From JBBSHE01 sp038253325 (GTDB taxonomy: Bacteria; Actinomycetota; Actinomycetes; Propionibacteriales; Nocardioidaceae), in NCBI GenBank assembly GCA_038253325.1, contig JBBSHE010000004.1, positions 38,302 to 102,301 on the forward strand: DNA of 64,000 nucleotides. Direction: 5' to 3'. Positions 48,845 to 58,133 of this stretch are shown in pieces. Position numbers and translations under genes: made by a program. Position 1 is the first letter of the stretch. Every line of letters starts with the position of its first letter. The notes below the pieces were generated by a model. That model did not search any database. It was not told the origin of the DNA and saw nothing but the letters and a program-made list of their open reading frames with translations.

Positions 48845-51028
48845 GTGCTGATCGCAGCACGGCGTACGGGGGCCGCGCTCGCGGTCGGCGTCCTCGGTCT
48901 CTGCGCCGCCGGGTCGCCGGGTCGAGCCGCGCCAGACCACAGCGCCTCCGGTCCTCGTGCGCCCGCTCTGAGCTTCCTCCCATCCCCTGGGTTCGCGCGG
49001 CCGAACGGCGTGGCGGCATCCGCGCGGCTTCGAGCGGGCTCGTCCCCCGGGCTGAGCGCCACCATCTCCAGTGCCTCGCCGCGCAACCTCGCTAGCGGTC
49101 AGCCGATCCGGATCCGTGGGACGGTGCGAAACGGCTCGGCGGAGACGTGGACCAACGTCCAGGTCTACCTCAACATCGACCCGACGCCGGTCACGACGCA
49201 TGCCCGGTTCGCCGAGATCGCTGCGACCGACCCGAACGTCGGTTTCGGTACCGGCCCGACGGACCGGGGTTCGTACGCCCAGATCGACATGATCGGGCCG
49301 GGAACATCGAAACGATTCGCGCTCAGGGTCTCGATGGACAAGCTTCCGCCACTCAAGAAGTCGGGCGTGTACCACGTCGAGATCCGGGTGCTCGGGACCG
49401 ACGACCAGGGGCGGGACTCGGTCGCCGACGCCCGGGCTGCGACGTTCATGCCGCTGATGCAGGGCACCCCTGCCCAGAACACCACACCGGTCCTGCTGCT
49501 CTGGCCGCTGACCGCGCCGGTACATCGGTGGCCGGACGGATCCTTCATGGACGACTCACTTGGTCCCCTGATAGCACCCGGCGGCCGGCTGGCCGACATC
49601 GTAGAGCTGGCCCGCCGAGCACCGCGCGCCGCCGTCCAAGTCCTCGTCGACCCCGCCGTCTTCGACGCGGTCACGCAGATGGCGAAGGGTTACCGGGTCC
49701 GTACGATGGCCGACCAGAACGTGCACCACCGAGGCCAGCGCGGACCGTACCGTCGAGACGCGCAGGCGTGGCTCCGCGGGCTCGGACGACTGTCCGCACG
49801 GGGGCAGGTGGTCGCAACGCCGTATGCGACTCCCGACGCGTCGACATTGACGGCCAAGGATCTCGGTTCGCTGGTCACGACCACCGTCAACCAGGCAAAG
49901 CGCGTTGCACTCCCGCAGGGTTGGCCGACTGACATCCTCGGCTGGACCGCAGACGGCCTGATGATCCGCAGGACCGCGACCGAGCTCCTGGAGGCCGGTG
50001 CGCAGACGGTGGTGTTGTCCGACCAGAGTCTCATCGACAGCTCCGAGCCTCGTCCCCCTTACATCACATTCGGAACCCGTAACGGTGATGGCACCGCGAT
50101 CGTCACTCGCACCACCCTCGCCGGCCGGCCGATCACGGCAGCGACCGACCCATCCGACCTGGCCCGCGAACTGCTGGACGAGGCCACCGTGTCGTCCCTG
50201 TCGTCGTCGAGCCCGTCCGCCCTGGTGGTGGCGACGCCCTCGACATGGGACCCGGGGCCGGCTGCCGACGCGACGAAGATCTTCGACGTCTACAAGGCGA
50301 CCTGGCTCGCGCCGACCACGGTGCCCTCGGTCGAGTCCGGGAAACCCACCCGGTACAACGGCCCGATCCGGCCACAGCCGGAGCCGTCAGCAGCGCTCAG
50401 TGCCCGGCACCTGGTCGCGCTCCAGTCGTTCAACCGCGACGGGCGTACGTTTGCCGCGCTCGCGGCGAGCACGGCGATCTCCACCGACACGGCGCAAGAC
50501 CTCTCGCTGGCGGCGTCGGCCTACTGGCGGCTCGATCCGGAGGCAGGCCAGCGGCTGGTCGACCTCGAGGCCGAGCGGGCGCAAAGACGCCTCCAGGCGG
50601 TCACGGTCAGCGGACCGGGGCTGGTCGCCCTGTCGAGCAGCTCAGGACGCTTTCCGTTGACGGTGACGAACCGGCTGTCGGTCCCCGTCACCCTCAAGCT
50701 GGTAACCCAAACCACCAACTCCGAGCTCGACCTCCGTACCGTTGCCAAAGTCACCGTCGAGCCGAACCAGCGGCGCGACATCGACGTGTTCGGCTCGGCA
50801 CGCAACTCGACCGTGTCGACCGTCACCGTCCATCTCTCGACGCTGACGGGTCGCGAGTTCGGGCGGCCCTGGGTCTTCGACGTCCGCACCACCCAGTACG
50901 GCCTGCTGATCTGGCTGACGATGGTCGCCGGAGCCATCGTCTTGTTCGGTACGGCAGGTTGGCGGGTTTTCAAGCGGGTCCGCAGAGCCCGCCAGGAGCA
51001 CGCGATCGCTGCGGGCACCAGGCCATGA
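48845..51028 (+). CDS. DUF6049 family membrane-anchored extracytoplasmic protein
   Basis: A 727-residue exported protein. A signal peptide covers about residues 1-28 (cleavage near GRAAP), a large extracytoplasmic region follows, and a single TM helix lies at about 684-706 (GLLIWLTMVAGAIVLFGTAG) with a short basic cytoplasmic tail. Family members are encoded immediately before murJ in actinobacteria (Rv3909 position), so a role in lipid II export or wall assembly is inferred, not shown. The murJ start overlaps its stop (ATGA), which indicates translational coupling. The GTG at 48845 starts LIAARRTGAALAVGV. The Nudix gene usually found upstream is absent here. Confidence 0.87.
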   Translation: MLIAARRTGAALAVGVLGLCAAGSPGRAAPDHSASGPRAPALSFLPSPGFARPNGVAASARLRAGSSPGLSATISSASPRNLASGQPIRIRGTVRNGSAETWTNVQVYLNIDPTPVTTHARFAEIAATDPNVGFGTGPTDRGSYAQIDMIGPGTSKRFALRVSMDKLPPLKKSGVYHVEIRVLGTDDQGRDSVADARAATFMPLMQGTPAQNTTPVLLLWPLTAPVHRWPDGSFMDDSLGPLIAPGGRLADIVELARRAPRAAVQVLVDPAVFDAVTQMAKGYRVRTMADQNVHHRGQRGPYRRDAQAWLRGLGRLSARGQVVATPYATPDASTLTAKDLGSLVTTTVNQAKRVALPQGWPTDILGWTADGLMIRRTATELLEAGAQTVVLSDQSLIDSSEPRPPYITFGTRNGDGTAIVTRTTLAGRPITAATDPSDLARELLDEATVSSLSSSSPSALVVATPSTWDPGPAADATKIFDVYKATWLAPTTVPSVESGKPTRYNGPIRPQPEPSAALSARHLVALQSFNRDGRTFAALAASTAISTDTAQDLSLAASAYWRLDPEAGQRLVDLEAERAQRRLQAVTVSGPGLVALSSSSGRFPLTVTNRLSVPVTLKLVTQTTNSELDLRTVAKVTVEPNQRRDIDVFGSARNSTVSTVTVHLSTLTGREFGRPWVFDVRTTQYGLLIWLTMVAGAIVLFGTAGWRVFKRVRRARQEHAIAAGTRP

Positions 51029-52677
51029 CGCTCGGCGACGACGAGAAGGTGTCGCCGAGCCTGCTCTCGGCCAGCGCGGTGATGGCCGCGGGGACCGTGC
51101 TGTCCCGGCTCACCGGCTTTGCCCGCGCCTCCTTGCTGGGTGCAGCGATCGGCATCGGGATGCACGCGGACGTCTTCAACGTGGCAACCACGATCCCCAA
51201 CAGCCTCTACATCCTGGTCGCCGGTGGAGTCTTCAACACCGTCCTGGTTCCCCAGCTGATCCGGGCGATGCGCAACGACGCCGACCACGGTGAGGCGTAC
51301 GCGAGCCGGGTGATGACGCTCGGAGCTCTGCTGCTCGCCTCGGTGACCGTGGTCCTGATCGCGATCGCCCCGTTGTTCCTTCGGCTGGTCGCGTCGCGCT
51401 ACTTCACCGATCCGAAGCTGGCGGCAGAACGCGACTCGCTCGTCATGCTCACCCGGCTTTGCCTGCCGATGATCTTCTTCTACGGGATGTTCGTCCTGGT
51501 CGGCCAGATCCTCAACGCACGTCGACGGTTCGGGCCGATGATGTGGGCCCCGATCGCGAACAACGTCGTGTCGGTCGGCGTGATCGTCGCCTTCATCGTG
51601 CTCTACTCCGACCGACCCGCCGGCGGGGGTTACACCAGGAACCAGGAACTCCTGCTCGGCGTCGGTTCGCTCGCCGGGATCGTCGTGCAGACGCTGATCC
51701 TGGTCCCGTACCTCAGGGCGACCGGCTTCAGGATCCGGCCGCGGTTCGATTTCAAGGGGACGGGTCTCGGTCAGACGTTACGCCTGAGCACATGGATGGT
51801 CGGGCTCGTCGTCGTCAACCAACTCGCCTTCTATGTCGTCACCAACCGTTCGACGAGCGGCGCGGGCAGGGCGACGGAGGCGGGCGGCTACACCGTCTAT
51901 GCGAATGCGTTCCTCATCACTCAGGTTCCGCACGCGATCGTCACCGTGTCACTCGCGACCGTGACGATGACGGCGATCTCCGCGTTCGCCGCCGACCACC
52001 GCTTCGGTGACCTGCGTGCGGAGATGGTGCGCACCATCCGGCTCGTCCTCGCGATCCTGATCCCGGTGGCCTTCGCGATCGCCGTACTCGGCCCGTCGAT
52101 CGCCACCGTACTGTTCAGCTGGGGCAAGGCGACCGGCGACACCCGGTCGCTCGGACTCACGCTGATCGCGTTTGCACCGGGCCTGCTGATGTTCACGATC
52201 CAGTACGTCGCGCTGCGGGGGTTCTATGCGCTGGAGGACACCCGAACACCATTCTTCCTCCAGCTCCTGATCGCGACGATCAACGTCGTCACCGCGATTG
52301 CGCTGACCCGCGTCGTCGATCCACAGTTCATCGCGCCCGCGCTCGCCGTGGCGTACGGGTTGGCGTTCCTGTGCGGGGCGGCCGCCTCGGTCTTGTTGCT
52401 GTCACGCCGGCTCGGTGGGTTCGGCACACCAGACCTTGGCGGGTTCTTGGCCCGTACGGTGGTCGCGGCAGTCCTAGCCGCGACTGCCGCCCTCGTCACC
52501 GAGCTCCTGCTGCGTGGTGTTGGGTTCTCGGGGGCGACGAAGGCCGACGCCTTGGTTCTCCTCGTTGCCGGATCCGTGGTCGGCGGTCTCGGGTACGTCG
52601 GGCTGGCCCGCTTGCTGGACATCAGTGAGATCGACCGAGTCGTCGCGATGATCACCGGACGTGGGCGGACGCGCTGA
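51025..52677 (+). CDS. murJ: Lipid II flippase MurJ (MviN)
   Basis: A 550-residue polytopic protein with about 14 helices. It belongs to the MOP exporter superfamily, with the N-terminal family signature VLSRLTGFARASLLGAAIG (about residues 29-47), GVFNTVLVPQ (about 71-80) and QILNARRRFGPMMWAPI (about 157-173). It flips the lipid-linked peptidoglycan precursor across the membrane. In mycobacteria MurJ carries a fused pseudokinase domain; here the protein ends after the membrane domain and a pseudokinase is a separate gene 59 nt downstream. ATG overlaps the DUF6049 stop. Codon 252 (51778-51780) is a rare TTA. Confidence 0.95.
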   Translation: MTLGDDEKVSPSLLSASAVMAAGTVLSRLTGFARASLLGAAIGIGMHADVFNVATTIPNSLYILVAGGVFNTVLVPQLIRAMRNDADHGEAYASRVMTLGALLLASVTVVLIAIAPLFLRLVASRYFTDPKLAAERDSLVMLTRLCLPMIFFYGMFVLVGQILNARRRFGPMMWAPIANNVVSVGVIVAFIVLYSDRPAGGGYTRNQELLLGVGSLAGIVVQTLILVPYLRATGFRIRPRFDFKGTGLGQTLRLSTWMVGLVVVNQLAFYVVTNRSTSGAGRATEAGGYTVYANAFLITQVPHAIVTVSLATVTMTAISAFAADHRFGDLRAEMVRTIRLVLAILIPVAFAIAVLGPSIATVLFSWGKATGDTRSLGLTLIAFAPGLLMFTIQYVALRGFYALEDTRTPFFLQLLIATINVVTAIALTRVVDPQFIAPALAVAYGLAFLCGAAASVLLLSRRLGGFGTPDLGGFLARTVVAAVLAATAALVTELLLRGVGFSGATKADALVLLVAGSVVGGLGYVGLARLLDISEIDRVVAMITGRGRTR

Positions 52678-52736
52678 CGCATCCCGTAGACACCGGTCCC
52701 CGCGCATTAGCATAGGGCGACGGCCGCGGACCTTCT

Positions 52737-54308
52737 GTGGCATTGATCGGCGAAACGGACAGGAGCGGGGTGTTCGAGACTCGGGTCGAGCCAGGCATGC
52801 TGCTCGCGAACCGGTACGAAATCCAGGACCTGCTCTCGGAGGAGGGTGACTGTCGCTCGTGGCGTGCCCGCGACAACGTCCTCGCACGCTCGGTCGTCGT
52901 CCTGATTACCGACAGCGCGTCGCCGGTCGCCGCAGATCTTCTCTCCGCCGCGAAGCTGTCGTCCCAGGTCGCCGACACGCGGTTCCTCCACGTGCTGGAC
53001 GCCGCACGTGAGGACGGACTCGCCTACGTCGTCCGGGAGTGGGCCGGTGGGCGTTCCCTGGACCTCATCCTCAGCGAGGGTCCGCTGTCGGCTCGCCGGG
53101 CGGCTTGGATCATCCGAGAGGCCGCGGCCGCGGTCGCCGCCGCTCATCGTCAGGGCATCACCCACGGCTGCCTACGCCCCGACGCGCTCGTCGTGACCAG
53201 CTCCGGGGGGATCAAGATCGTCGGCCTCGGCATCCTGGCCGCCGTGAACCAGACTGAGGCCACGGACGATCCCGAGCGCCGCGACACCCGACAGCTCGGT
53301 CAGCTCCTGTACGCAAGCTTGACCGCTCGGTGGCCGGACGGGCCGGCGAGCGGGTTGCTGGCCGCACCGACCGAGCACGGTCGGCTGCTGCGACCCCGGC
53401 AGGTGCGTGCCGGCGTGCCCCGGCGGCTCGACCTGATCACCGACCGGATCCTGGGCAACCCGCCTCGGGCAGGCACTCCGATCGTGGCCGCCGCGGACGT
53501 GGAGGAGGCGCTCACGCTCGTGCTGGCCGGTGAGCCGCTCAGCGCGACCGAGACAGGAGTCGAGCGAGTCGAGGCGCCGCCGCCACCGTCCACGCCGCCG
53601 GCACTGCTTCCGCCGAAGAGCCGGCCGAAGTCGCTTCCCGACGAGGTTGAGCCCGCGCCGCCGGGGATGCCCCCGGCGCAGCGTCCGAACCCGCTGCGCC
53701 GGTCTCTGTGGTGGACCGCCGTCGCGATCCTCGCGGCAGGCGCGGTGCTGCTCGTCTACCTGGTGACGCAGCAAGGTGACCCGGGCAAGAACCCACCACC
53801 GGCGAGATCCACATCGTCTTCGCACCAACCCATCGCCGGGAAGGCGATCGGCATCGTCGATGCGCGCGACTTCGACCCGAGACCGCTGGGCTCCGGTGAC
53901 GAGAACCCGGCAGAGGTCAAGTACGCCATCGACGGCGACCCGTCGACCTCGTGGACGACGCTGCGGTACGACCTCAACCCTCAGCTGGGCGGGTTGAAGC
54001 CTGGTGTCGGTCTCGTGCTCGACCTCGGCGGGGTGAAGACGGTCCGCCGGGTCGTCGTCGACCTGGGCGGCACGGGTACGACGGTCGAGCTGCGCGCAGC
54101 CGGTCCGCACGTGACCGGCGCCCCACCGACCCGAAGTGCAGACGACTACCGGCTCGTCGCCACCTTGACAAACGTCGGCTCCCAGGCCGTGTTCACCTTG
54201 GACCGGCCGGTCCAGACGCGCTATCTCCTCGTCTGGCTCACGAGGCTGCCGCCGATCGGCAACAACCGGTACCGCGGAAGCATCAGCGGTATCAAGGTGA
54301 CCGGATGA
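52737..54308 (+). CDS. Membrane pseudokinase with extracytoplasmic discoidin-like domain
   Basis: A 523-residue protein. Residues about 20-265 have a Ser/Thr protein-kinase fold (NRYEIQDLLSEEGDCRSWRA) but lack catalytic residues: the beta3 Lys region reads VVVLIT, the HRD motif is replaced by THGCLRPDALVV, and DFG is IVGLG. A Pro-rich linker, one TM helix (about 325-345) and an extracytoplasmic domain (about 375-520) with DGDPSTSWTT, typical of discoidin/F5-8C folds, follow. This matches the C-terminal half of mycobacterial MviN, whose pseudokinase, when phosphorylated, recruits FhaA. Here it is a separate gene after murJ and its stop overlaps sigM. Confidence 0.88.
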   Translation: MALIGETDRSGVFETRVEPGMLLANRYEIQDLLSEEGDCRSWRARDNVLARSVVVLITDSASPVAADLLSAAKLSSQVADTRFLHVLDAAREDGLAYVVREWAGGRSLDLILSEGPLSARRAAWIIREAAAAVAAAHRQGITHGCLRPDALVVTSSGGIKIVGLGILAAVNQTEATDDPERRDTRQLGQLLYASLTARWPDGPASGLLAAPTEHGRLLRPRQVRAGVPRRLDLITDRILGNPPRAGTPIVAAADVEEALTLVLAGEPLSATETGVERVEAPPPPSTPPALLPPKSRPKSLPDEVEPAPPGMPPAQRPNPLRRSLWWTAVAILAAGAVLLVYLVTQQGDPGKNPPPARSTSSSHQPIAGKAIGIVDARDFDPRPLGSGDENPAEVKYAIDGDPSTSWTTLRYDLNPQLGGLKPGVGLVLDLGGVKTVRRVVVDLGGTGTTVELRAAGPHVTGAPPTRSADDYRLVATLTNVGSQAVFTLDRPVQTRYLLVWLTRLPPIGNNRYRGSISGIKVTG

Positions 54309-55003
54309 ACACGGTCGACACCAGGGCCGACGCCGAGCTCCTCCAGGCCCACGTCGCCGGGGACCCCGATGCGTTCAACGAGCTGGTCCGCCGGCACAAG
54401 GACCGGCTGTGGGCCGTCGCGGTCCGGACGACCGGTGACCCGGACGAGGCGGCTGACGCCGTCCAGGACGCGCTCATCTCCGCGTTCCGCCGCGCCCACA
54501 CGTTCCGCGGGGAGTCGCAGGTCACCACCTGGCTCCACCGGATCATCGTCAACGCCTGTTTGGACCGCCTCCGCCGGCGGAAGGCCCGCCCGACGGAACC
54601 GCTCCCGGAGGAGGACCGAGCAGGGGTCTTGTCGACCAGCCTCTCCGACGACCCGGCAGAGGTTCGCGAGCGCCGGGCGGACGTGCTGGCCGCATTGAAC
54701 TCGCTCGCGCCCGACCAGCGGTCGGCCCTCGTCCTCGTGGATATGGAGGGTTACTCGGTGGAGGAGGCGGCCGCAATCTTGGATTGCCCGACCGGCACGG
54801 TGAAGAGCCGGTGCTCGCGCGGTCGGGCAAGACTCCTTCCGCTCCTTGCGCAGTACCGGCCGAGCGTTCCGTACGTACCAGGCGCAGCCGGGAACCGAGG
54901 CGACGGTCCTGACGTCCCAGACGGCGAGTCAGGGACCGAGTCCCGGACATCTCTCGATCAATCGCATCTTGATCACTCGAAGCCGGCTGGAGGGGCCCTG
55001 TGA
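54305..55003 (+). CDS. sigM: ECF RNA polymerase sigma factor SigM
   Basis: A 232-residue group IV sigma factor. Region 2 (about residues 20-90: FNELVRRHKDRLWAVAVRTT, with DAVQDALISAFRRAHTF) and region 4 (about 125-180: LNSLAPDQRSALVLVDMEGY, with GTVKSRCSRGRARL) are intact. The C-terminal 45 residues are a variable tail. The position between the murJ module and an anti-sigma gene, then trxB-trxA, is that of Rv3911 sigM. Its ATG overlaps the preceding stop (ATGA), and the anti-sigma GTG overlaps its stop, so the three are translationally coupled. Its activity is probably held by the next gene product. Confidence 0.93.
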   Translation: MNTVDTRADAELLQAHVAGDPDAFNELVRRHKDRLWAVAVRTTGDPDEAADAVQDALISAFRRAHTFRGESQVTTWLHRIIVNACLDRLRRRKARPTEPLPEEDRAGVLSTSLSDDPAEVRERRADVLAALNSLAPDQRSALVLVDMEGYSVEEAAAILDCPTGTVKSRCSRGRARLLPLLAQYRPSVPYVPGAAGNRGDGPDVPDGESGTESRTSLDQSHLDHSKPAGGAL

Positions 55004-55761
55004 GCGACGAACACGTCCATCCGTCGCTCGACCTGCTCGCCGACCACCACGAACGGCTGCTGCCAGCCGAGCTCGCGATGCGTGTCAACAGCCACGTCGT
55101 GACCTGCCCTGCCTGCCGCGGCCGGCTCGACGCACTGGACGGCGTCGCGGCCATGCTCCGGACCGAAGGATCGAGGCGCGTTTCCATGCCCGACGACGTG
55201 GCGAACCGGGTCCGGCAGGCGATCACCGCCGAGGCGGACCAGCGCGCACGGGCCATCCGACCGACCACCGTGCCGTTCCCCGATCGGCCCGAGTCGGCTC
55301 GGGCGGCGCAGCACCGGCGTCGTACCCCACTCCTGGTGGCCGCCTCGACCGTCGCGGTGCTCGCGGTCGGCGGCGGTGCGTACACGGCACTGAGCGGCGG
55401 GTTCGGTGAAAGCAATCAGGGCGCCGCCGGAAAAGCCCCCACCTCTGCGGTCCACTCCGTCGGGCAGACGCCTGACTCCGGTGCGCACCTGACAACGCTT
55501 CCGCAGGGTGCCAACATTCCGATCGCCACCAAGAAGAATATCGAACAGGTTGCCCCGCTGGCGATCACGTTCCAGGCCCCGGGCGCCGCCCAGGCCTGCA
55601 TCCGAGCGGCCGTCCCCGCCTACGACGCGACCCGCTGGGCCGTCGGCCAGGTGCGCTTTGATGGGTCCACCCAGTGGGTGATGCTCGACTTCCAGAGCCG
55701 CAAGGGTGTTGTCGTCGACTGCTCCGCCGGCCCCACGGTCACGTTCCGTTTCGGCTTCTGA
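55000..55761 (+). CDS. rsmA: Anti-sigma factor with zinc-binding (ZAS) domain
   Basis: A 253-residue membrane protein. The N-terminal ZAS motif HxxxCxxC is present as HVVTCPAC (about residues 31-38); it binds SigM and can respond to redox state. A helix at about 106-126 (TPLLVAASTVAVLAVGGGAY) crosses the membrane and an extracytoplasmic domain of about 120 residues follows, ending TFRFGF. The GTG at 55000 overlaps the sigM stop by 4 nt. The name follows the mycobacterial arrangement (Rv3912); the sequence outside the ZAS motif is variable. Confidence 0.88.
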   Translation: MSDEHVHPSLDLLADHHERLLPAELAMRVNSHVVTCPACRGRLDALDGVAAMLRTEGSRRVSMPDDVANRVRQAITAEADQRARAIRPTTVPFPDRPESARAAQHRRRTPLLVAASTVAVLAVGGGAYTALSGGFGESNQGAAGKAPTSAVHSVGQTPDSGAHLTTLPQGANIPIATKKNIEQVAPLAITFQAPGAAQACIRAAVPAYDATRWAVGQVRFDGSTQWVMLDFQSRKGVVVDCSAGPTVTFRFGF

Positions 55762-55863
55762 TCCGGACCTGGTGGCGGTGGTGTCCGGGAATGATCTCGA
55801 CCTAGGATCGGTTCCACTGTCAGCACCCGCCCGATGGGGCGTGGCAGCGAAGTGAGGCAGCGC

Positions 55864-56802
55864 GTGGGCGACGTACAGAACGTCATCATCATCGGTTCGG
55901 GTCCGGCGGGGTACACCGCCGCGATCTACGCTGCCCGTGCCAACCTCCGTCCGCTCGTGTTCGAAGGATCGGTCACCGCAGGTGGCGCCCTGATGACCAC
56001 GACCGACGTCGAGAACTTCCCTGGCTTCCCCGCCGGGATCATGGGACCTGCCCTGATGGAGGACCTGCGCAAGCAGGCCGCTCGGTTCGGCGCCGACCTG
56101 GTCCGCGACGACGTCGCCGCAGTCGACCTCACCGACGAGATCAAGACGGTGACCGACAGCACCGGCGCACGGCACCCGGCGAAGGCGGTCATCTTGGCGA
56201 TGGGGTCCGGGTACCGAAAGCTCGACATCCCCCGCGAGGACGAGCTGTCGGGACACGGCGTCAGCTGGTGCGCCACCTGCGACGGATTCTTTTTCAGAGA
56301 CCAGCACATCGCCGTCGTCGGGGGTGGCGACTCCGCCATGGAGGAGGCGACTTTCCTCACCAAGTTCGCAGCCAAGGTCACCGTCATCCACCGCCGCCAC
56401 GGATTGCGAGCCAGTCAGATCATGGCTGACCGCGCGTTCGCGAACGACAAGATCGAGTTCGCGTGGAACAGTGCGGTGGCCGCCCTCAAGGGGACCGACC
56501 ACCTCGACGGCGTCACCGTCGTCGACACCCTCACTGGTGCGACCCGCGACCTCGACGTCACCGGCTTGTTCATCGCGATCGGGCATGACCCGCGCTCGGA
56601 GCTGGTCAAGGGCCAGGTCGACCTCGACGACGAGGGCTACGTCGTGGTCGAGGGACGAACCACCCGGACGAACCTGCCCGGCGTCTTCGCGAGCGGAGAC
56701 CTCGTCGACCACACGTACCGGCAAGCCGTCACCGCCGCCGGCACGGGCTGCGCGGCGGCTCTGGACACCGAGCGCTACCTGGCCGCGCTGTCCGACCGTT
56801 GA
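55864..56802 (+). CDS. trxB: Thioredoxin reductase
   Basis: A 312-residue FAD enzyme that reduces thioredoxin with NADPH. FAD motif IIGSGPAGYTAAIYAARA (about residues 8-25), redox-active WCATCDG (about 136-142, CxxC), NADPH motif GGGDSAMEEA (about 157-166) and FASGDLVDHTYRQAVTAAG (about 277-295) are complete. The GTG at 55864 has GTGAGG upstream; an earlier in-frame ATG at 55834 is less likely. It is followed after 44 nt by trxA, and preceded by sigM and its anti-sigma factor, which suggests oxidative-stress control of the pair by SigM. Confidence 0.96.
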   Translation: MGDVQNVIIIGSGPAGYTAAIYAARANLRPLVFEGSVTAGGALMTTTDVENFPGFPAGIMGPALMEDLRKQAARFGADLVRDDVAAVDLTDEIKTVTDSTGARHPAKAVILAMGSGYRKLDIPREDELSGHGVSWCATCDGFFFRDQHIAVVGGGDSAMEEATFLTKFAAKVTVIHRRHGLRASQIMADRAFANDKIEFAWNSAVAALKGTDHLDGVTVVDTLTGATRDLDVTGLFIAIGHDPRSELVKGQVDLDDEGYVVVEGRTTRTNLPGVFASGDLVDHTYRQAVTAAGTGCAAALDTERYLAALSDR

Positions 56803-56846
56803 ACTATCCTCACCACCACCCACCGAAACAAGGAGCACAGAGCCCG

Positions 56847-57173
56847 ATGAGCAACATCACCGCCGTCACCGACGCCGACTTCCAGAGCAAGGTACTGGAG
56901 TCAGACAAGCCCGTGCTCGTCGACTTCTGGGCCGAATGGTGCGGGCCGTGCCGTCAGGTCGCTCCGATTCTCGAGGAGATCGCCGCGGAGCTCGGCGACA
57001 AGGTCCAGATCGTCAAGCTCAACGTCGACGAGAACCCGATCACGCCGGCCAACTACCGCGTCACCGGCATCCCGACGATGAACCTCTACCAGGGCGGCGA
57101 GCTCGTCCAGCAGATCGTGGGCGCCCGCCCCAAGACCGACATCCTCAGCAAGTTGTCCGAGTACGCGGTCTAG
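56847..57173 (+). CDS. trxA: Thioredoxin
   Basis: A 108-residue thioredoxin with the active-site motif FWAEWCGPCRQVAP (about residues 26-39, CGPC) and the cis-Pro loop VTGIPTMNLYQGG (about 69-81). It receives electrons from TrxB, whose gene lies just upstream. The ATG at 56847 follows AAGGAG. The last 29 nt of the gene overlap the 3' end of the convergent GNAT gene. Confidence 0.97.
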   Translation: MSNITAVTDADFQSKVLESDKPVLVDFWAEWCGPCRQVAPILEEIAAELGDKVQIVKLNVDENPITPANYRVTGIPTMNLYQGGELVQQIVGARPKTDILSKLSEYAV

Positions 57174-57861
57174 GTCGTGTCTGCTTGTTCTTGCTCGTCC
57201 GTGAGCGGTGGACGCCCACACCATCACGCCGGTCCGGAGAGTCGGGTTCGGTCCGCGGACTCACACCGACCGGGTCCGACTTCTTTTCCGGCCTGATCGC
57301 GCCCAGCCAGCGCTCGATCGCGTCGCCCATCTCGCCACGCCACCAGACCAGGCTGCGCAGGTCGAGCCGCATCCGTGGGTAGCGCGGATGGGCGCGTACG
57401 GTCTTGAATCCCACCGCTCCCAGGAACTCGGCCGGCACGACGCAGCCGTTGTCGGCCCCGAACTGGTCGGCGAACGCCTCGATGGCGCGGATACCGCGGC
57501 GCCGTACGACGTCCTTGGCGACGGACTGGACCAGAGCCCGGCCGAGGCCAGCCTTACGGAACTCGGGCGCCACCCGGAGCACGGTCATCAGAACCGCGTC
57601 GGAGCTGACGGCCGACGTCGAGAACATCCCGCCGGTCACATGACGCGGCAGTGCGTACAGCACATACCCCGCGGGTTCGCCGTCGACATAGCCCACCCGC
57701 CCGCACGATCCCCAGTCCAGCAGCACGGCCGACACCCACTCCTCCTTCGCGCAGGCACGTTCCTTCGCTGCGCCGCCGTGCTCCCACATCACGCAGGTGC
57801 GGCACGGGTCGGGGAGGTCGTCGACTGTGTCGAGCGTGAGGGGGACGATCCGAATGCTCAT
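57145..57861 (-). CDS. GNAT-family N-acetyltransferase
   Basis: A 238-residue protein. The acetyl-CoA-binding core is at about residues 92-125 (LMTVLRVAPEFRKAGLGRAL, the pattern RxxGxG/A as RKAGLG). A Cys pair near the start, DPCRTCVMWEHGG (about 18-30), is characteristic of a subgroup. Substrate unknown. The C-terminal 45 residues are basic and low-complexity and run 29 bp into the trxA gene on the other strand, as if an earlier stop had been lost. The ATG at 57861 overlaps the stop of the small membrane protein gene by 4 nt, so the two are coupled. Confidence 0.86.
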   Translation of the reverse strand: MSIRIVPLTLDTVDDLPDPCRTCVMWEHGGAAKERACAKEEWVSAVLLDWGSCGRVGYVDGEPAGYVLYALPRHVTGGMFSTSAVSSDAVLMTVLRVAPEFRKAGLGRALVQSVAKDVVRRRGIRAIEAFADQFGADNGCVVPAEFLGAVGFKTVRAHPRYPRMRLDLRSLVWWRGEMGDAIERWLGAIRPEKKSDPVGVSPRTEPDSPDRRDGVGVHRSRTSKNKQTRPRPRTRTTC

Positions 57862-58070
57862 CGGGCGGTCAACCACTCACGATCGTCGGCGTCGTCGGCG
57901 GGGTCCGAACCGACCGGATGGTTGGCGCCGCGGAGATAGTACGTCGCGTCGCGGCGACGCAGCAGGCCGGCGGCGAAACCGCCGAGGGCAGCAGCGCCGA
58001 AGCCGACTGCCACCGCGGTTGCCTGCTTGCCTCTCCGTATCCACGGCGGAGGTCCGGACGTCTGCGTCAT
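57858..58070 (-). CDS. Small membrane protein
   Basis: A 70-residue protein with one hydrophobic helix (about residues 18-38: TAVAVGFGAAALGGFAAGLL), preceded by IRRGKQ and followed by RRRDATYYLRG, and an acidic C-terminus (DPADDADDREWL). No family is recognised and no function is proposed. The ATG at 58070 is chosen because a TACGAT box lies 7 nt upstream, giving a leaderless start; a GTG at 58088 is in frame but would lie upstream of that box. The stop overlaps the GNAT start (ATGA), so both are translated from one message. Confidence 0.65.
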   Translation of the reverse strand: MTQTSGPPPWIRRGKQATAVAVGFGAAALGGFAAGLLRRRDATYYLRGANHPVGSDPADDADDREWLTAR

Positions 58071-58077
58071 CGTCGTT

Positions 58078-58083
58078 ATCGTA
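58078..58083 (-). promoter_or_regulatory. -10 box (TACGAT) of the small membrane protein-GNAT pair
   Basis: TACGAT on the minus strand ends 7 nt before the ATG at 58070, without a Shine-Dalgarno sequence. Confidence 0.45.
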
Positions 58084-58133
58084 GCCACCGACGACGATCG
58101 AGGAGCCTACTCCTCGTTTCGACCAGGAAGGCC

